This document shows positions 18,604 through 27,267 of a DNA stretch of 64,000 nucleotides, one piece after another (the first letter of the stretch is position 1; every line of letters begins with the position of its first letter). Location of the stretch: NCBI RefSeq assembly GCF_018130065.1, contig NZ_JAFCME010000026.1:1-64000 (forward strand). Direction: 5' to 3'. The position numbers were made by a program, and so were the translations under genes. Below the pieces are notes generated by a model. It was not told the DNA's origin. It worked only from the letters and a program-made list of their open reading frames with translations, and did no database searches. This stretch comes from Bradyrhizobium sp. AUGA SZCCT0158 (GTDB lineage Bacteria > Pseudomonadota > Alphaproteobacteria > Rhizobiales > Xanthobacteraceae).

Positions 18604-19659
18604 TTGCCAAAAAGCGCATCGGATTCACCTTCGCTTGCTCCCAGCCGCAAATTTGATCGCGACATGCAAATACCGCCCGAAACCCAAGTCGTCATCGACT
18701 TCGACGACAACCGCGCCGCTTCCGCGCTGGTCGGCCCTTACGGGCAGAATCTCGCGCTGATCGAACGCCGGCTTGGCGTCGTCGTGGATTCGCGCGGCAA
18801 TCACATCACCATCGCCGGGTCGCGCGACGGCTGCGACGCCGCACGGCGCGTCCTCGAAACGCTCTACGCCCAGGCGGTGTTGGGACAGGATCTGGCGCAG
18901 GGCGACGTCGAAGGCGCCATCCGCGCCGTGATCGCGCAGGGATCGCTGTTTGAATTCGACCCCAAGGCCGCCAAGAACGCCTTCGAGACCATCAATCTGC
19001 GCAAGCGCCCGGTGCGGGCGCGCACCGCCGCGCAGGATTCCTACATCCGCGCGCTGAAACGCAGCGAGATGGTGTTCGGCGTCGGCCCGGCCGGCACCGG
19101 CAAGACCTGGCTTGCAGTGGCGCATGCCGCGCAATTGTTCGAGCGCAAGGAAGTCGATCGCATCATCCTGACGCGGCCCGCGGTCGAAGCCGGCGAACGG
19201 CTCGGCTTCCTGCCCGGCGACCTCCGCGAAAAAGTCGATCCCTATCTGCGGCCGATCTACGACGCGCTGTATGATCTGATGGATGCGCGCGTCGTCGAGC
19301 GCGCGCTGCAGGGCGGCGAAATCGAGATCGCGCCGCTCGCCTTCATGCGCGGCCGCACGCTGACCAACGCCGTCATCATCCTGGACGAGGCGCAGAACAC
19401 CACCTCGATGCAGATGAAGATGTTCCTGACCCGGCTTGGCGAGAACAGCCGCATGATCATCACCGGCGACCCCTCGCAGGTCGACCTGCCGAATGGCCAG
19501 ACCTCGGGACTTGCCGAGGCCGTCAAGCTGCTCGACGGCGTCGAGGGGATCGCGCAGGTGAAGTTCACCGCCGAAGACGTCATCCGCCATGAACTGGTGG
19601 CGCGGATCGTCGCCGCCTATGAGGGCTTGCCGCAAAAACCGGCGACCGGCAGATCCTGA
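18604..19659 (+). CDS. phoH: PhoH family protein (PhoH-like ATPase)
   Basis: A cytoplasmic P-loop ATPase of 351 residues. An N-terminal KH-like segment (about 30-90) precedes the PhoH domain with Walker A GPAGTGKT at 161-168 and Walker B IILDEAQNTT near 260. The family is tied to RNA metabolism and is usually encoded next to ybeY, as here. The start is TTG 18604, supported by GGGAG at 18590-18594; an ATG at 18664 would cost only the poorly conserved N-terminus. The stop overlaps the ybeY start (TGATG). Confidence 0.92.
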   Translation: MPKSASDSPSLAPSRKFDRDMQIPPETQVVIDFDDNRAASALVGPYGQNLALIERRLGVVVDSRGNHITIAGSRDGCDAARRVLETLYAQAVLGQDLAQGDVEGAIRAVIAQGSLFEFDPKAAKNAFETINLRKRPVRARTAAQDSYIRALKRSEMVFGVGPAGTGKTWLAVAHAAQLFERKEVDRIILTRPAVEAGERLGFLPGDLREKVDPYLRPIYDALYDLMDARVVERALQGGEIEIAPLAFMRGRTLTNAVIILDEAQNTTSMQMKMFLTRLGENSRMIITGDPSQVDLPNGQTSGLAEAVKLLDGVEGIAQVKFTAEDVIRHELVARIVAAYEGLPQKPATGRS

Positions 19660-20267
19660 TGGCCAGACCTTTGGCTTTGGGCCCGCAGCAGGCGGGCCCG
19701 GGCCGCAACCTAAATGCTGGACTGCAAAACCCTGGAACGAAATTGTCTTCCGTCCACCCCGTAACCGAAGTCCTCGTGGTCGCCGATTGCTGGCAGACCG
19801 AGCCCGACGCCGAGGCGGTGATCCATCGCGCCATCAACGCCGCCGCTGAAATCGCCGATGCCGATGTCGGCGAAGCGGAACTGGCAGTCATGCTGACCGA
19901 CGATTCCGGGATTCGAACCCTGAACAGCAATTGGCGCGGCATCGACAAGCCGACCAATGTGCTATCGTTTCCGGCGTTGCAGCCGACCGGTGCGGGAACG
20001 CCCGACGATGCACCGCGCATGCTCGGCGATATCGCCATCGCCTATGAGACGACGCGCAAAGAGGCCGACGACGAACAAAAACCGTTCGATCACCATCTCA
20101 GCCATCTTGCGGTGCACGGGTTCCTGCATCTGATCGGCTACGATCACGAAAAAGACGACGACGCCGAAGCCATGGAGAGTCTCGAGCAGGAGATCCTCGC
20201 GCAGCTCGGCATTCCGGATCCGTATGCGGATCGCGATCCCCATGCGGACCGGGAGCGGATGGACTGA
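19659..20267 (+). CDS. ybeY: Endoribonuclease YbeY
   Basis: A single-strand-specific endoribonuclease for 16S rRNA 3'-end maturation and ribosome quality control. The zinc site H-x3-H-x5-H is visible at H149, H153 and H159 in HLAVHGFLHLIGYDH. The protein (202 residues) has about 30 extra N-terminal residues compared with typical YbeY, so translation could begin further in, but ATG 19659 overlaps the phoH stop and fits coupling. The conserved domain begins near VTEVLVVADCW. Confidence 0.93.
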   Translation: MARPLALGPQQAGPGRNLNAGLQNPGTKLSSVHPVTEVLVVADCWQTEPDAEAVIHRAINAAAEIADADVGEAELAVMLTDDSGIRTLNSNWRGIDKPTNVLSFPALQPTGAGTPDDAPRMLGDIAIAYETTRKEADDEQKPFDHHLSHLAVHGFLHLIGYDHEKDDDAEAMESLEQEILAQLGIPDPYADRDPHADRERMD

Positions 20268-20268
20268 C

Positions 20269-21384
20269 ATGCCGGACTCCGACCCTACCCACGACAATCC
20301 GCGCAACATGCCCAACCTTCCGGCCGTGGTGCAGGAAGGCGAGGTGCTGCGCCCGACAGCGGAGAACTGGCTGACGCGCGCGATCCGCACGCTGTTCGGC
20401 TGGAAGCCGGGATCGGTCCGCGCCGATCTGCAGGTCGTGCTCGATGCCTCGACGCCGGACGAGGTGGGCTTTTCCGCCATCGAGCGCACCATGCTGCGCA
20501 ATATCCTCGGGCTGCACGAACGGCGCATCGCCGACGTGATGGTGCATCGCGCCGACATCGTCGCGGTCAAGCGCGACATCCCGCTCGGCGAATTGATGAG
20601 CCTGTTCGAAAGCGCGGCGCATTCGCGCCTCGTCGTCTACAACGAAACCCTCGACGACCCCGAGGGCATCGTGCACATCCGCGACCTCCTGGCGTTCATG
20701 ACCGCGAAGGCGCGCATCGGCGACACCACCAAGGCCAAGCGCAAGAAACCTTTCCCCGCGGGCCTCGATATGCGCGCGGTCGATCTGGCGCAGCCGCTGG
20801 CGGACGCCAACATCATCCGCAAGCTGCTCTTCGTGCCGCCGTCGATGCGGGCGATCGACCTTCTGGCGCAGATGCAGGCCTCGCGCATCCATCTGGCGCT
20901 GGTGGTCGACGAATATGGCGGCACCGACGGGCTGGTGTCGATCGAGGACATCGTCGAACAGATCGTCGGCGAAATCGACGACGAACATGACAGCGACGAG
21001 CCGCCGGCGATCGTGCGGCAGGCGGACAATTCATTCATCGCCGATGCCCGCGCCAGCCTCGAGGACGCCCGCTCGGTGATCAGCGAGGATTTCATTGCCG
21101 GCGAGGACGAAGAGGTCGCAACCCTTGGCGGCTATCTGGTGTCACAGGTCGGCCGCCTGCCGCTACGCGGCGAGATCATTTCAGGCCCCGGCAATTACGA
21201 AATCGAAGTGCTCGACGCCGATCCACGGCGGGTCAAGCGGCTGCGCATTGCCGTCCGCAAGGAACGGCCCGCCCCCCGCACGCAGCGCGAAAGCCGGCGC
21301 CGCGAAGCTGCGCCCGACCCCAATGCGCCGCAGGCCAATGACAACGCGCCGCCATCGTCCAGCGATGGAGCCGGCTCGCAGTGA
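20269..21384 (+). CDS. CBS-domain hemolysin/CorC family protein
   Basis: A 371-residue protein with two CBS domains (about 75-200, including RIADVMVHRADIVAVKRDI and VVDEYGGTDGLVSIEDIVEQIVGEIDDEHD) and a C-terminal CorC/HlyC transporter-associated domain (from about 225, GYLVSQVGRLPLRGEII). It lacks the membrane domain of full CorB proteins, as expected for CorC, which is linked to magnesium/cobalt handling. The start ATG 20269 is two bases after the ybeY stop. The C-terminal tail is rich in Arg, Pro and Asn. It overlaps lnt by GTGA. Confidence 0.9.
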   Translation: MPDSDPTHDNPRNMPNLPAVVQEGEVLRPTAENWLTRAIRTLFGWKPGSVRADLQVVLDASTPDEVGFSAIERTMLRNILGLHERRIADVMVHRADIVAVKRDIPLGELMSLFESAAHSRLVVYNETLDDPEGIVHIRDLLAFMTAKARIGDTTKAKRKKPFPAGLDMRAVDLAQPLADANIIRKLLFVPPSMRAIDLLAQMQASRIHLALVVDEYGGTDGLVSIEDIVEQIVGEIDDEHDSDEPPAIVRQADNSFIADARASLEDARSVISEDFIAGEDEEVATLGGYLVSQVGRLPLRGEIISGPGNYEIEVLDADPRRVKRLRIAVRKERPAPRTQRESRRREAAPDPNAPQANDNAPPSSSDGAGSQ

Positions 21385-22991
21385 TTCCCGCCAGCAAACT
21401 TCGCACCGCCGGTCTTGCGATCATCCTGGCCTGGGGATGGAAGCGCGCGGCCCTTGCGCTGGTGGCCGGCGCATTGTCGGCGCTGGCGATGGCGCCATTC
21501 AATGCATGGCCGGTGCTGTTCCTGACCTTTCCGGTCGCGGTCTGGCTGATCGACGGCGCCGGTGCGGGGCGATGGCGCGGCGTGCCGGCGGCCGCGATGT
21601 CGGGCTTCTGGTTCGGGCTCGGCTATTTCGTCGTCGGACTTTACTGGATCGGTTACGCCTTCCTGGTCGATGCGCCAACGTTCGCCTGGCTGATGCCGTT
21701 CGCGGTGCTGGGCCTGCCGGCCTATCTCGCGCTGTTCACCGCGGCAGCCTTTGCGCTGGCGCGCCTGCTCTGGACCCGCGACGCTTCGCGCCTGCTCGCG
21801 CTCGCGATCAGCCTGACGATAACGGAGTGGCTGCGCGGCCATCTGCTGTCGGGATTTCCCTGGAATTCGTTCGGCTACGCGCTGTCGGAGCCGCTGGCGC
21901 TGGCCCAGACGGCATCGCTGATCGGGCTGTGGGGGATGACGTTCCTCACGGTGGCGATCTTCGCAAGCCCGGCGGTCCTGATCGATGGCACCTCGCGGGG
22001 GCGAAAACCCTGGCTCGCGCCGGCGGCGGCGCTCGGCCTGCTCGCTGTCATGGCCGTGTTCGGCGCCATCAGGCTGTCGCTGCAGCCGACCGTGCTGACA
22101 AAGGTCAAGCTGCGCATCATGCAGCCCAATCTGCAGCAGGACGTCAAATTCAATTACGCCGCCAAGGCGGAGGTGATGCAGAAGTATCTGACACTGTCCG
22201 ATCGGGCTTCGGGGCCCCAATCGACCGGCGTCAGCGACGCAAACATTTTGATCTGGCCGGAATCGGCGTTCCCGTTCTTTTTGACCCGCGAAGCCGATGC
22301 GATGGCGCAGATCGCCGACCTGCTGCCGAGGGGGACCGTGCTGATCACCGGCTCGGTGCGTGCGCCCGACCTCCCGCCGGGCGTGCGAGTGACGCGCGCC
22401 TACAACTCGATATATACGATCGACCATGACGGCAGCGTGCTGTCGGTCTACGACAAGCTGCATCTGGTGCCGTTCGGCGAATATCTGCCGTTCCAGGGCC
22501 TGATGGAAAAACTCGGCTTCGTGCAGTTGACGAGGGTCCAGGGCGGGTTCATCCCGGGCACCCGCCGCCGCGCCATGGAAATACCGAACGCGCCGCGCGC
22601 TCTGCCCCTGATTTGCTATGAGGCGGTATTCCCCGGAGATATAACGACAGGGGACGAGCGCCCGGGCTGGATCATCAACGTCACCAATGACGGCTGGTTT
22701 GGAATTTCGACCGGTCCCTATCAGCATCTGCAGCAGGCGCGCCTGCGCGCCATCGAAGAAGGCCTGCCCGTTGTTCGTGCAGCCAACACCGGCATTTCAG
22801 CCGTGATCGATCCGTCGGGGCGCATTGTCGCACGGCTCGGCCTTGGTATTGAAGGCGTGCTGGACGCCAACCTGCCAACGGCTTTGTCGCCGACGATTTA
22901 CGCGCGGCTTAGAGACATTCCAGCGGGCATGATGGTGGCTGTTGCGTTGCTGCTGGTCGCCCGGCGCCGCTTTGCGAGGCGAAAAGCCTAA
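21381..22991 (+). CDS. lnt: Apolipoprotein N-acyltransferase
   Basis: Lnt adds the third acyl chain to lipoproteins in the inner membrane. The 536-residue protein has several N-terminal membrane helices (about 10-220) and a periplasmic nitrilase domain with the expected triad: E294 (IWPESAFPFF), K359 (YDKLHLVPFGEYLPF) and C412 (LICYEAVFPG). The start is GTG 21381, overlapping the upstream stop. It ends the operon; a 248-bp gap follows. Confidence 0.95.
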   Translation: MIPASKLRTAGLAIILAWGWKRAALALVAGALSALAMAPFNAWPVLFLTFPVAVWLIDGAGAGRWRGVPAAAMSGFWFGLGYFVVGLYWIGYAFLVDAPTFAWLMPFAVLGLPAYLALFTAAAFALARLLWTRDASRLLALAISLTITEWLRGHLLSGFPWNSFGYALSEPLALAQTASLIGLWGMTFLTVAIFASPAVLIDGTSRGRKPWLAPAAALGLLAVMAVFGAIRLSLQPTVLTKVKLRIMQPNLQQDVKFNYAAKAEVMQKYLTLSDRASGPQSTGVSDANILIWPESAFPFFLTREADAMAQIADLLPRGTVLITGSVRAPDLPPGVRVTRAYNSIYTIDHDGSVLSVYDKLHLVPFGEYLPFQGLMEKLGFVQLTRVQGGFIPGTRRRAMEIPNAPRALPLICYEAVFPGDITTGDERPGWIINVTNDGWFGISTGPYQHLQQARLRAIEEGLPVVRAANTGISAVIDPSGRIVARLGLGIEGVLDANLPTALSPTIYARLRDIPAGMMVAVALLLVARRRFARRKA

Positions 22992-23056
22992 AGTTTTGCA
23001 TACTGCCGGTGTTGCGGTCGCCGCAAAAACTCAACCTGCGCCAATCCACTAACTAG

Positions 23057-23086
23057 TTGACAGACCGACCGCGTAATTCGCATTCT
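23057..23086 (+). promoter_or_regulatory. Candidate promoter of the XRE regulator gene
   Basis: A perfect -35 TTGACA at 23057-23062 and a weak -10 CATTCT at 23081-23086, spaced by 18 bp, within the 248-bp gap upstream of the XRE gene. The poor -10 makes this tentative. Confidence 0.4.
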
Positions 23087-23183
23087 GGGTTCCGCAACCA
23101 AAAACAAGAACCAGTCAGTTCATTGCTCAAATTGTCCGCAGTTCAACCCGATCCTCCGAGCAGGATTTGACGGTACCGGCGCC

Positions 23184-23207
23184 TGAGGCATACTCCGCTA
23201 TGCCTCA
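23184..23207. promoter_or_regulatory. Perfect 9-bp dyad upstream of the XRE regulator
   Basis: Arms TGAGGCATA (23184-23192) and TATGCCTCA (23199-23207) with a 6-base spacer, ending 32 bp before the ATG at 23240. The dyad could be an autoregulatory operator or an mRNA hairpin. It is symmetric, as expected for a dimeric HTH repressor. Confidence 0.55.
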
Positions 23208-23239
23208 TTCCCCGGCGCGCAATCCCAGGAGTGTTGGAG

Positions 23240-23656
23240 ATGTCCACCAAAGCGCCAGACCCTGTTGACAAATATGTCGGCAGCCGCGTTCGCATGCGAC
23301 GCATCATGCTGGGCATGAGCCAGGAAAAACTCGGCGAGGCATTGGGCCTCACCTTCCAGCAGGTTCAGAAATACGAGAAGGGCACCAACCGGGTCGGCGC
23401 CAGCCGCCTGCAGCGGATCTCGGAAATCTTGCAGGTACCGGTTTCGTTTTTGTTCGACGGCGGGCCGAGCGGTGCTGTTAATGCCGATGGCTTCAGCGAA
23501 TCCGGTTCGCCCGCCTACGTTGCCGACTTTCTCGCCACTTCCGAAGGCCTGTCGCTGACGCGGGCATTTACGCGCATCACCGACGCCAAAATGCGCCGCA
23601 GTATCGTCGAACTGGTCGAACAGATCGCCGCGCGCGAAGGCCCCGACCAGCGCTGA
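23240..23656 (+). CDS. XRE-family transcriptional regulator, PraR-like
   Basis: A 138-residue DNA-binding protein with an N-terminal helix-turn-helix of the Cro/CI type. VGSRVRMRRIMLGMSQEKLG leads to the recognition part FQQVQKYEKGTNRVGASRL (about residues 12-60), followed by a rhizobial-type C-terminus. It matches, from memory, the PraR group that controls attachment, quorum sensing and symbiotic traits in rhizobia. ATG 23240 is favoured with AGGAG at 23227-23231; a GTG at 23231 is also in frame. A perfect dyad lies 32 bp upstream, consistent with autoregulation. Confidence 0.85.
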   Translation: MSTKAPDPVDKYVGSRVRMRRIMLGMSQEKLGEALGLTFQQVQKYEKGTNRVGASRLQRISEILQVPVSFLFDGGPSGAVNADGFSESGSPAYVADFLATSEGLSLTRAFTRITDAKMRRSIVELVEQIAAREGPDQR

Positions 23657-23714
23657 TTCAGCTGCCATCACCGGATGTTCCGATTGACGCGCCCGCCGGC
23701 GCGAGCGCATGACA

Positions 23715-23758
23715 TTGGCTGAAATTGCTTGGACCGAAAATCCTTGGCCCGAAATTCC
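23715..23758 (+). repeat. Short tandem repeat upstream of the M20 peptidase
   Basis: Two near-identical 15-bp units (TTGGACCGAAAATCC at 23729-23743, TTGGCCCGAAATTCC at 23744-23758) preceded by a more diverged copy at 23715-23728. It lies 17 bp upstream of the chosen peptidase start. Confidence 0.5.
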
Positions 23759-23775
23759 TTGAAGGCAAAGCGCTG

Positions 23776-24909
23776 ATGACCGGAACCACCGCCAATCCGT
23801 TTGATTCCAGTTCGATCCTCGACGGCATCCGCCGCTGGGTCGAAATCGAGACGCCGACCGAGGTGCCCGCACAGGTCAACAAGCTCGCCGACCTCGTCAC
23901 TGACGGCTACCACGACCTGCCCGCGACCGTTGAGCGGATCGCAGGAAAGGACGGATGCGGCGATCATGTGGTCGCGCGTTCGTCATGGGGGCAGGACGCG
24001 CCGGGCATCCTAGTGCTGAGCCATCTCGATACCGTGCATCCCTTGGGATTCATCGAGCGGCTGCCGTTCAAGATCGAGGGCGACAGCGTCTTCGGTCCCG
24101 GCATTTATGACATGAAGGGCGGCGCCTATCTCGCCTACCATGCCTTTCGCCAGATTTGTGCGGACGGCGCGCGATCGCCGCTCGGCATCACCCAGATGTT
24201 CGTCTCCGATGAAGAAATCGGCAGCCCGACGTCGCGTGCCCTGATCGAGACGGAGGGGCGCAAGGCCAAGTATGTGCTGGTGACCGAGCCTGCCCGCGAC
24301 GGCGGCAAAATCGTCACCGGACGCAAGGGCGTCGCGCGCTTCGAAGTCTTCATCAAGGGCGTGCCGTCGCATGCCGGCACGCGGCCAGAGGACGGCCGCA
24401 GCGCCATCCGCGAACTCGGCAACGTCATTCAGACGCTGGAGGCGATGAACGACCTCAAGCGTGGCGTGTCCGTCAATGTCGGCGTCGTCAGGGGCGGCAC
24501 CAAGCCAAACGTGATCGCAGAGGAGGCCTATGCCGAAGTCGACATGCGCGTGCCTGGCATTGCCGAATCCGACGAGCTGGTGCCCAGGATCCTCGGCCTG
24601 AAATCACGCACCGAGGGCGTCAGCGTCACCGTCACCGGCGAACTGAATCGCCCGCCTTACGAAAAGAGCAACGCCGGTGCGGCGCTTTATGAGCACGCCA
24701 AAACGCTGGCGGCCGAAATCGGTTTCGATCTGGTCGACACCTTCACCGGCGGCGGCAGCGACGGCAATTTCACCGCGCCCCACACGGCGACGCTCGACGG
24801 CCTCGGGGTCGACGGCAAGGGCGCGCATACCCATTACGAGCAGATGTACATCTCCTCGATCGAGCCGAGGGCGCGGCTGCTGCACCGGCTGTACCAGACG
24901 CTGCGATGA
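23776..24909 (+). CDS. M20-family metallopeptidase, carboxypeptidase G2-like
   Basis: A zinc aminoacylase/carboxypeptidase of 377 residues. The M20 metal ligands and catalytic residues can be placed at H83 and catalytic D85 (HLDTVHP), D112 (YDMKGG), E146/E147 (SDEEIGSP) and E171 (TEPA). H199 (PSHAG) marks the dimerisation domain. It is closest in layout to glutamate carboxypeptidases of the CPG2 type; no signal peptide is evident from ATG 23776, so a cytoplasmic role is likely. A longer frame from TTG 23725 would add residues encoded by the tandem repeat. It overlaps trmB by ATGA. Confidence 0.88.
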   Translation: MTGTTANPFDSSSILDGIRRWVEIETPTEVPAQVNKLADLVTDGYHDLPATVERIAGKDGCGDHVVARSSWGQDAPGILVLSHLDTVHPLGFIERLPFKIEGDSVFGPGIYDMKGGAYLAYHAFRQICADGARSPLGITQMFVSDEEIGSPTSRALIETEGRKAKYVLVTEPARDGGKIVTGRKGVARFEVFIKGVPSHAGTRPEDGRSAIRELGNVIQTLEAMNDLKRGVSVNVGVVRGGTKPNVIAEEAYAEVDMRVPGIAESDELVPRILGLKSRTEGVSVTVTGELNRPPYEKSNAGAALYEHAKTLAAEIGFDLVDTFTGGGSDGNFTAPHTATLDGLGVDGKGAHTHYEQMYISSIEPRARLLHRLYQTLR

Positions 24910-25649
24910 CGGTCTCACCCCGCGACATCGGCGATCGCGACGCGCCGCCGGATGACGGCGCCGCCGCGCATGCGCACGGCTCGTTCTTCGGCCGCCGCAA
25001 GGGCCACAAGCTGCGCATCCATCAGGCCGACCTGATCGACAATCTGCTGCCGCATCTGGCGCTGGATATCGGAAGCCCCGCGCCCGATGATCTCACCGAC
25101 ATCTTCGAGTCGAAGCCCGATGCTGTCAGGCTGGAAATCGGATTCGGCGGCGGCGAACATCTGATTGCCGAAGCGCAGGCGTTTCCCGATATCGGGTTCA
25201 TCGGCTGCGAGCCCTATGTCAACGGCATGGCGAAAATCCTGACGCAGATCGAAGCCCACAACATCGGCAATATCAGGCTTTACGCCGGCGACGCCGCCGA
25301 ATTGCTGGCATGGGCGCCGCCGCGATCTCTGGCGCGGATCGATCTGATCCATCCCGATCCCTGGCCGAAGCGCCGGCACTGGAAGCGGCGCTTCGTGCAG
25401 GACGCCACGGTGGCCGCGATGGCCCGCATCCTCAAGCCCGGGGCTGAATTTCGCTTCGTCAGCGACATCGACGATTACTGCGCATGGACGCTGGCGCATC
25501 TGCTGCGTTCGCCGGATTTTTCCTGGATGGCGGAACGTGCCGCCGACTGGCGCGAGCCGTGGAGCGGCTACACGATGACGCGCTACGGCCGGAAGGCCGA
25601 GCGCGAGGGACGTGTTGCGGCGTATTTGAGGTTTCGGCGGGTGGGTTAG
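24906..25649 (+). CDS. trmB: tRNA (guanine-N7-)-methyltransferase
   Basis: TrmB makes m7G46 in tRNA. The 247-residue protein has the AdoMet motif LEIGFGGGEHL (about 76-86), the acidic residue in FIGCEPY, and the family signature DLIHPDPWPKRRHWKRRFV, where TrmB proteins have NFPDPWPKKRHHKRR. The start ATG overlaps the stop of the peptidase gene. It is convergent with the DUF2336 gene across a 199-bp gap that is nearly filled with palindromic repeats. Confidence 0.93.
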   Translation: MTVSPRDIGDRDAPPDDGAAAHAHGSFFGRRKGHKLRIHQADLIDNLLPHLALDIGSPAPDDLTDIFESKPDAVRLEIGFGGGEHLIAEAQAFPDIGFIGCEPYVNGMAKILTQIEAHNIGNIRLYAGDAAELLAWAPPRSLARIDLIHPDPWPKRRHWKRRFVQDATVAAMARILKPGAEFRFVSDIDDYCAWTLAHLLRSPDFSWMAERAADWREPWSGYTMTRYGRKAEREGRVAAYLRFRRVG

Positions 25650-25667
25650 GCCCGAGCAGTCAGATTT

Positions 25668-25827
25668 CGTCATGGCCGGGCATAGCCGTCTGAAGGACGG
25701 CGTCGCTTGCGCTCGCCTATGTCCCGGCCATCCACGTCTTGCCCATATAAGGAAGACGTGGATGCCCGGCAGTGCAGACAAGTGTACGTAGTCTGCACAA
25801 GGCAGACTACTATGGCCGGGCATGACG
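25668..25827. repeat. Complex palindromic repeat element between convergent genes
   Basis: Outer ends CGTCATGGCCGGGCAT (25668-25683) and ATGGCCGGGCATGACG (25812-25827) are near-inverted copies. Inside are ATCCACGTCTT and AAGACGTGGAT (about 25730-25763, perfect arms) and a TGCAGAC/GTCTGCA pair (about 25773-25797). The core TATGTCCCGGCCATCCACG recurs with changes at about 33212-33231. It fills the gap between trmB and the DUF2336 gene and can fold into several hairpins. Confidence 0.75.
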
Positions 25828-25848
25828 GCTAGGTAGTTGCAGGAAAAC

Positions 25849-26931
25849 TCAAACCGTCGAACGGGTTTTCCAGAAGCCGACGACACGCTCGGCGGTCGTG
25901 GGCATCAGGCGCGCGAAATTCATGCGCGCGCTTTCGATATCGGCTGATGACGCCGTCCGGTTCGGACCCAGCCGGAGCAGGATCAGTGCGCGCACGGTGG
26001 CCCATTCGAGGCCGACCGCCTTGCCGGCGATCAGGATCGGATCGTAGCGGTCGCCGGCAATCAGCCGGTCGAGGGTCGTGATCTTCACGCCGGTCATCGC
26101 CGCCAGCGCGGCGACGGATTCCTCGTATTTGTTTGCCTTGGCGAAGTTGAGCAGCGCACTTTCGACCAGTTGGCCGTCGCGATGCAGTGCGAGGATCGTG
26201 CGCTGCGCCGCCTCGAAGTCGCGGCCGCTGTCTGTTCGTTCGACAGCGCCGGAGATTTCGTTGATCGCCCGCTTGATCGCCACCTGCCGCGCCGGCTTGA
26301 CGACTGTGAACAGGCGGCGGCGGACCACATCGATCGTTCCGGCCAAAAGGTCTTTCAGTTGTTCGGCGGAGAGATCGTCGCGCTGGCCGATTTTGAGCGT
26401 CAGCACGCCGTCCTGGCCGGCGCGCTTGATCAAGGTCGAATAGCCGTCCGACGAGAACGCCGCACCGGCATTGCCCGCCGTGCGCCTGACGACATCGCGG
26501 TCGCCGCGCCGCACGATGACATCGGTAAGATCGGGAGAGAGCGTCGGCCGATCCGACATCGCCAGCAGATGGCCCTGGCCCTTCACGCTGGCGATTTCGA
26601 CCAGGATGTTTTCGTCGATGACAGGCGAGCGCCGCAGCAGCGGGCCCGCGATGGCAATTTCGTCCTCATGGGCGAGCTGCCCGACCAGCCCGCGCGGCGC
26701 GTTGACAAGCAGCGACAGCCGCTCGGCGAGCTCGGCCCGCGCGGCAAGGTCGGCATGGGGGACCAGGCTGCTCAATACGCCGTCGAACAGATCGACGTGA
26801 TCGGCGCCGAAATTGGCGGCCCCCTGCAGGAATAATTCACTGATCCGGCGCGCGGCATCGGCGCGGCGCTTGGGATCGCCGCCCCTGACGATGTCGTCCA
26901 GTCCTGGGATCAGCGTTGTCGCTGGCGTCAT
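25849..26931 (-). CDS. DUF2336 domain protein
   Basis: A 360-residue, mostly helical protein of the alphaproteobacterial DUF2336 family, with no catalytic motif that I can name. Repeated helical stretches (for example VDLFDGVLSSLVPHADLAARAELAERL and LVEIASVKGQGHLLAMSDRP) suggest a HEAT-like or helical-repeat structure. No signal peptide or membrane segment. ATG 26931 is chosen; a TTG at 26943 is four codons upstream. It is divergent from rimP and convergent with trmB. Function is unknown to me; members are often discussed near cell-cycle or motility genes, but nothing here supports that. Confidence 0.8.
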   Translation of the reverse strand: MTPATTLIPGLDDIVRGGDPKRRADAARRISELFLQGAANFGADHVDLFDGVLSSLVPHADLAARAELAERLSLLVNAPRGLVGQLAHEDEIAIAGPLLRRSPVIDENILVEIASVKGQGHLLAMSDRPTLSPDLTDVIVRRGDRDVVRRTAGNAGAAFSSDGYSTLIKRAGQDGVLTLKIGQRDDLSAEQLKDLLAGTIDVVRRRLFTVVKPARQVAIKRAINEISGAVERTDSGRDFEAAQRTILALHRDGQLVESALLNFAKANKYEESVAALAAMTGVKITTLDRLIAGDRYDPILIAGKAVGLEWATVRALILLRLGPNRTASSADIESARMNFARLMPTTAERVVGFWKTRSTV

Positions 26932-27056
26932 AAACCTATCCAAACCGGCCGAATTGGCTGGTTTTCGGCAATCTAGGTACCGTTCGTGAATGAAGGGTTA
27001 GGCTTTGGCCCGCTCGGTCAGGACTCAAAATCTCCCTTAACGGGGCGTGCAAGGCC

Positions 27057-27085
27057 TTGCCGGATTGCGGAAAAACCGCTATATC
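27057..27085 (+). promoter_or_regulatory. Promoter of the rimP-nusA-infB operon
   Basis: A -35 TTGCCG at 27057-27062 and a -10 TATATC at 27080-27085 with a 17-bp spacer. It lies about 180 bp upstream of rimP and just before the leader hairpin. The remaining part of this 335-bp gap (26932-27267) holds no gene I can support. Confidence 0.6.
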
Positions 27086-27122
27086 CGCCGCAACTTATGG
27101 TTCTCATACGATCGCGTATTGA

Positions 27123-27152
27123 GAGTGGGCCCTTCGGGACCCGCTCTTTTTT
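27123..27152 (+). terminator. Rho-independent terminator/attenuator in the rimP operon leader
   Basis: A stem GAGTGGG / CCCGCTC extended by CC/GG around a UUCG tetraloop, with one C-A mismatch, followed by six T residues (27147-27152). It begins about 38 bp after the proposed -10 box and about 115 bp before rimP. It is thus placed to end transcription early unless antitermination occurs. NusA, encoded in the operon, is a plausible feedback factor, by inference. Confidence 0.75.
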
Positions 27153-27267
27153 ATTACCTGAACGAGCCCAGCCCAGAAGGGCCTCACGGCACGGTTCAGG
27201 GAACCGGCCGGATCCGGGTTAGACCCGGCCTAACCTCATGTAAGTAAAGACGCTTTTGATCCTGGAC

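Noticed and set aside
26986..27222. Open frame of 78 codons upstream of rimP
   Set aside because: It runs through the promoter and the terminator hairpin, has no family resemblance and no clear ribosome binding site.
27121..27250. tRNA or other stable RNA before rimP
   Set aside because: E. coli has a tRNA at this place, but no cloverleaf could be drawn here. The structure is a simple terminator hairpin.
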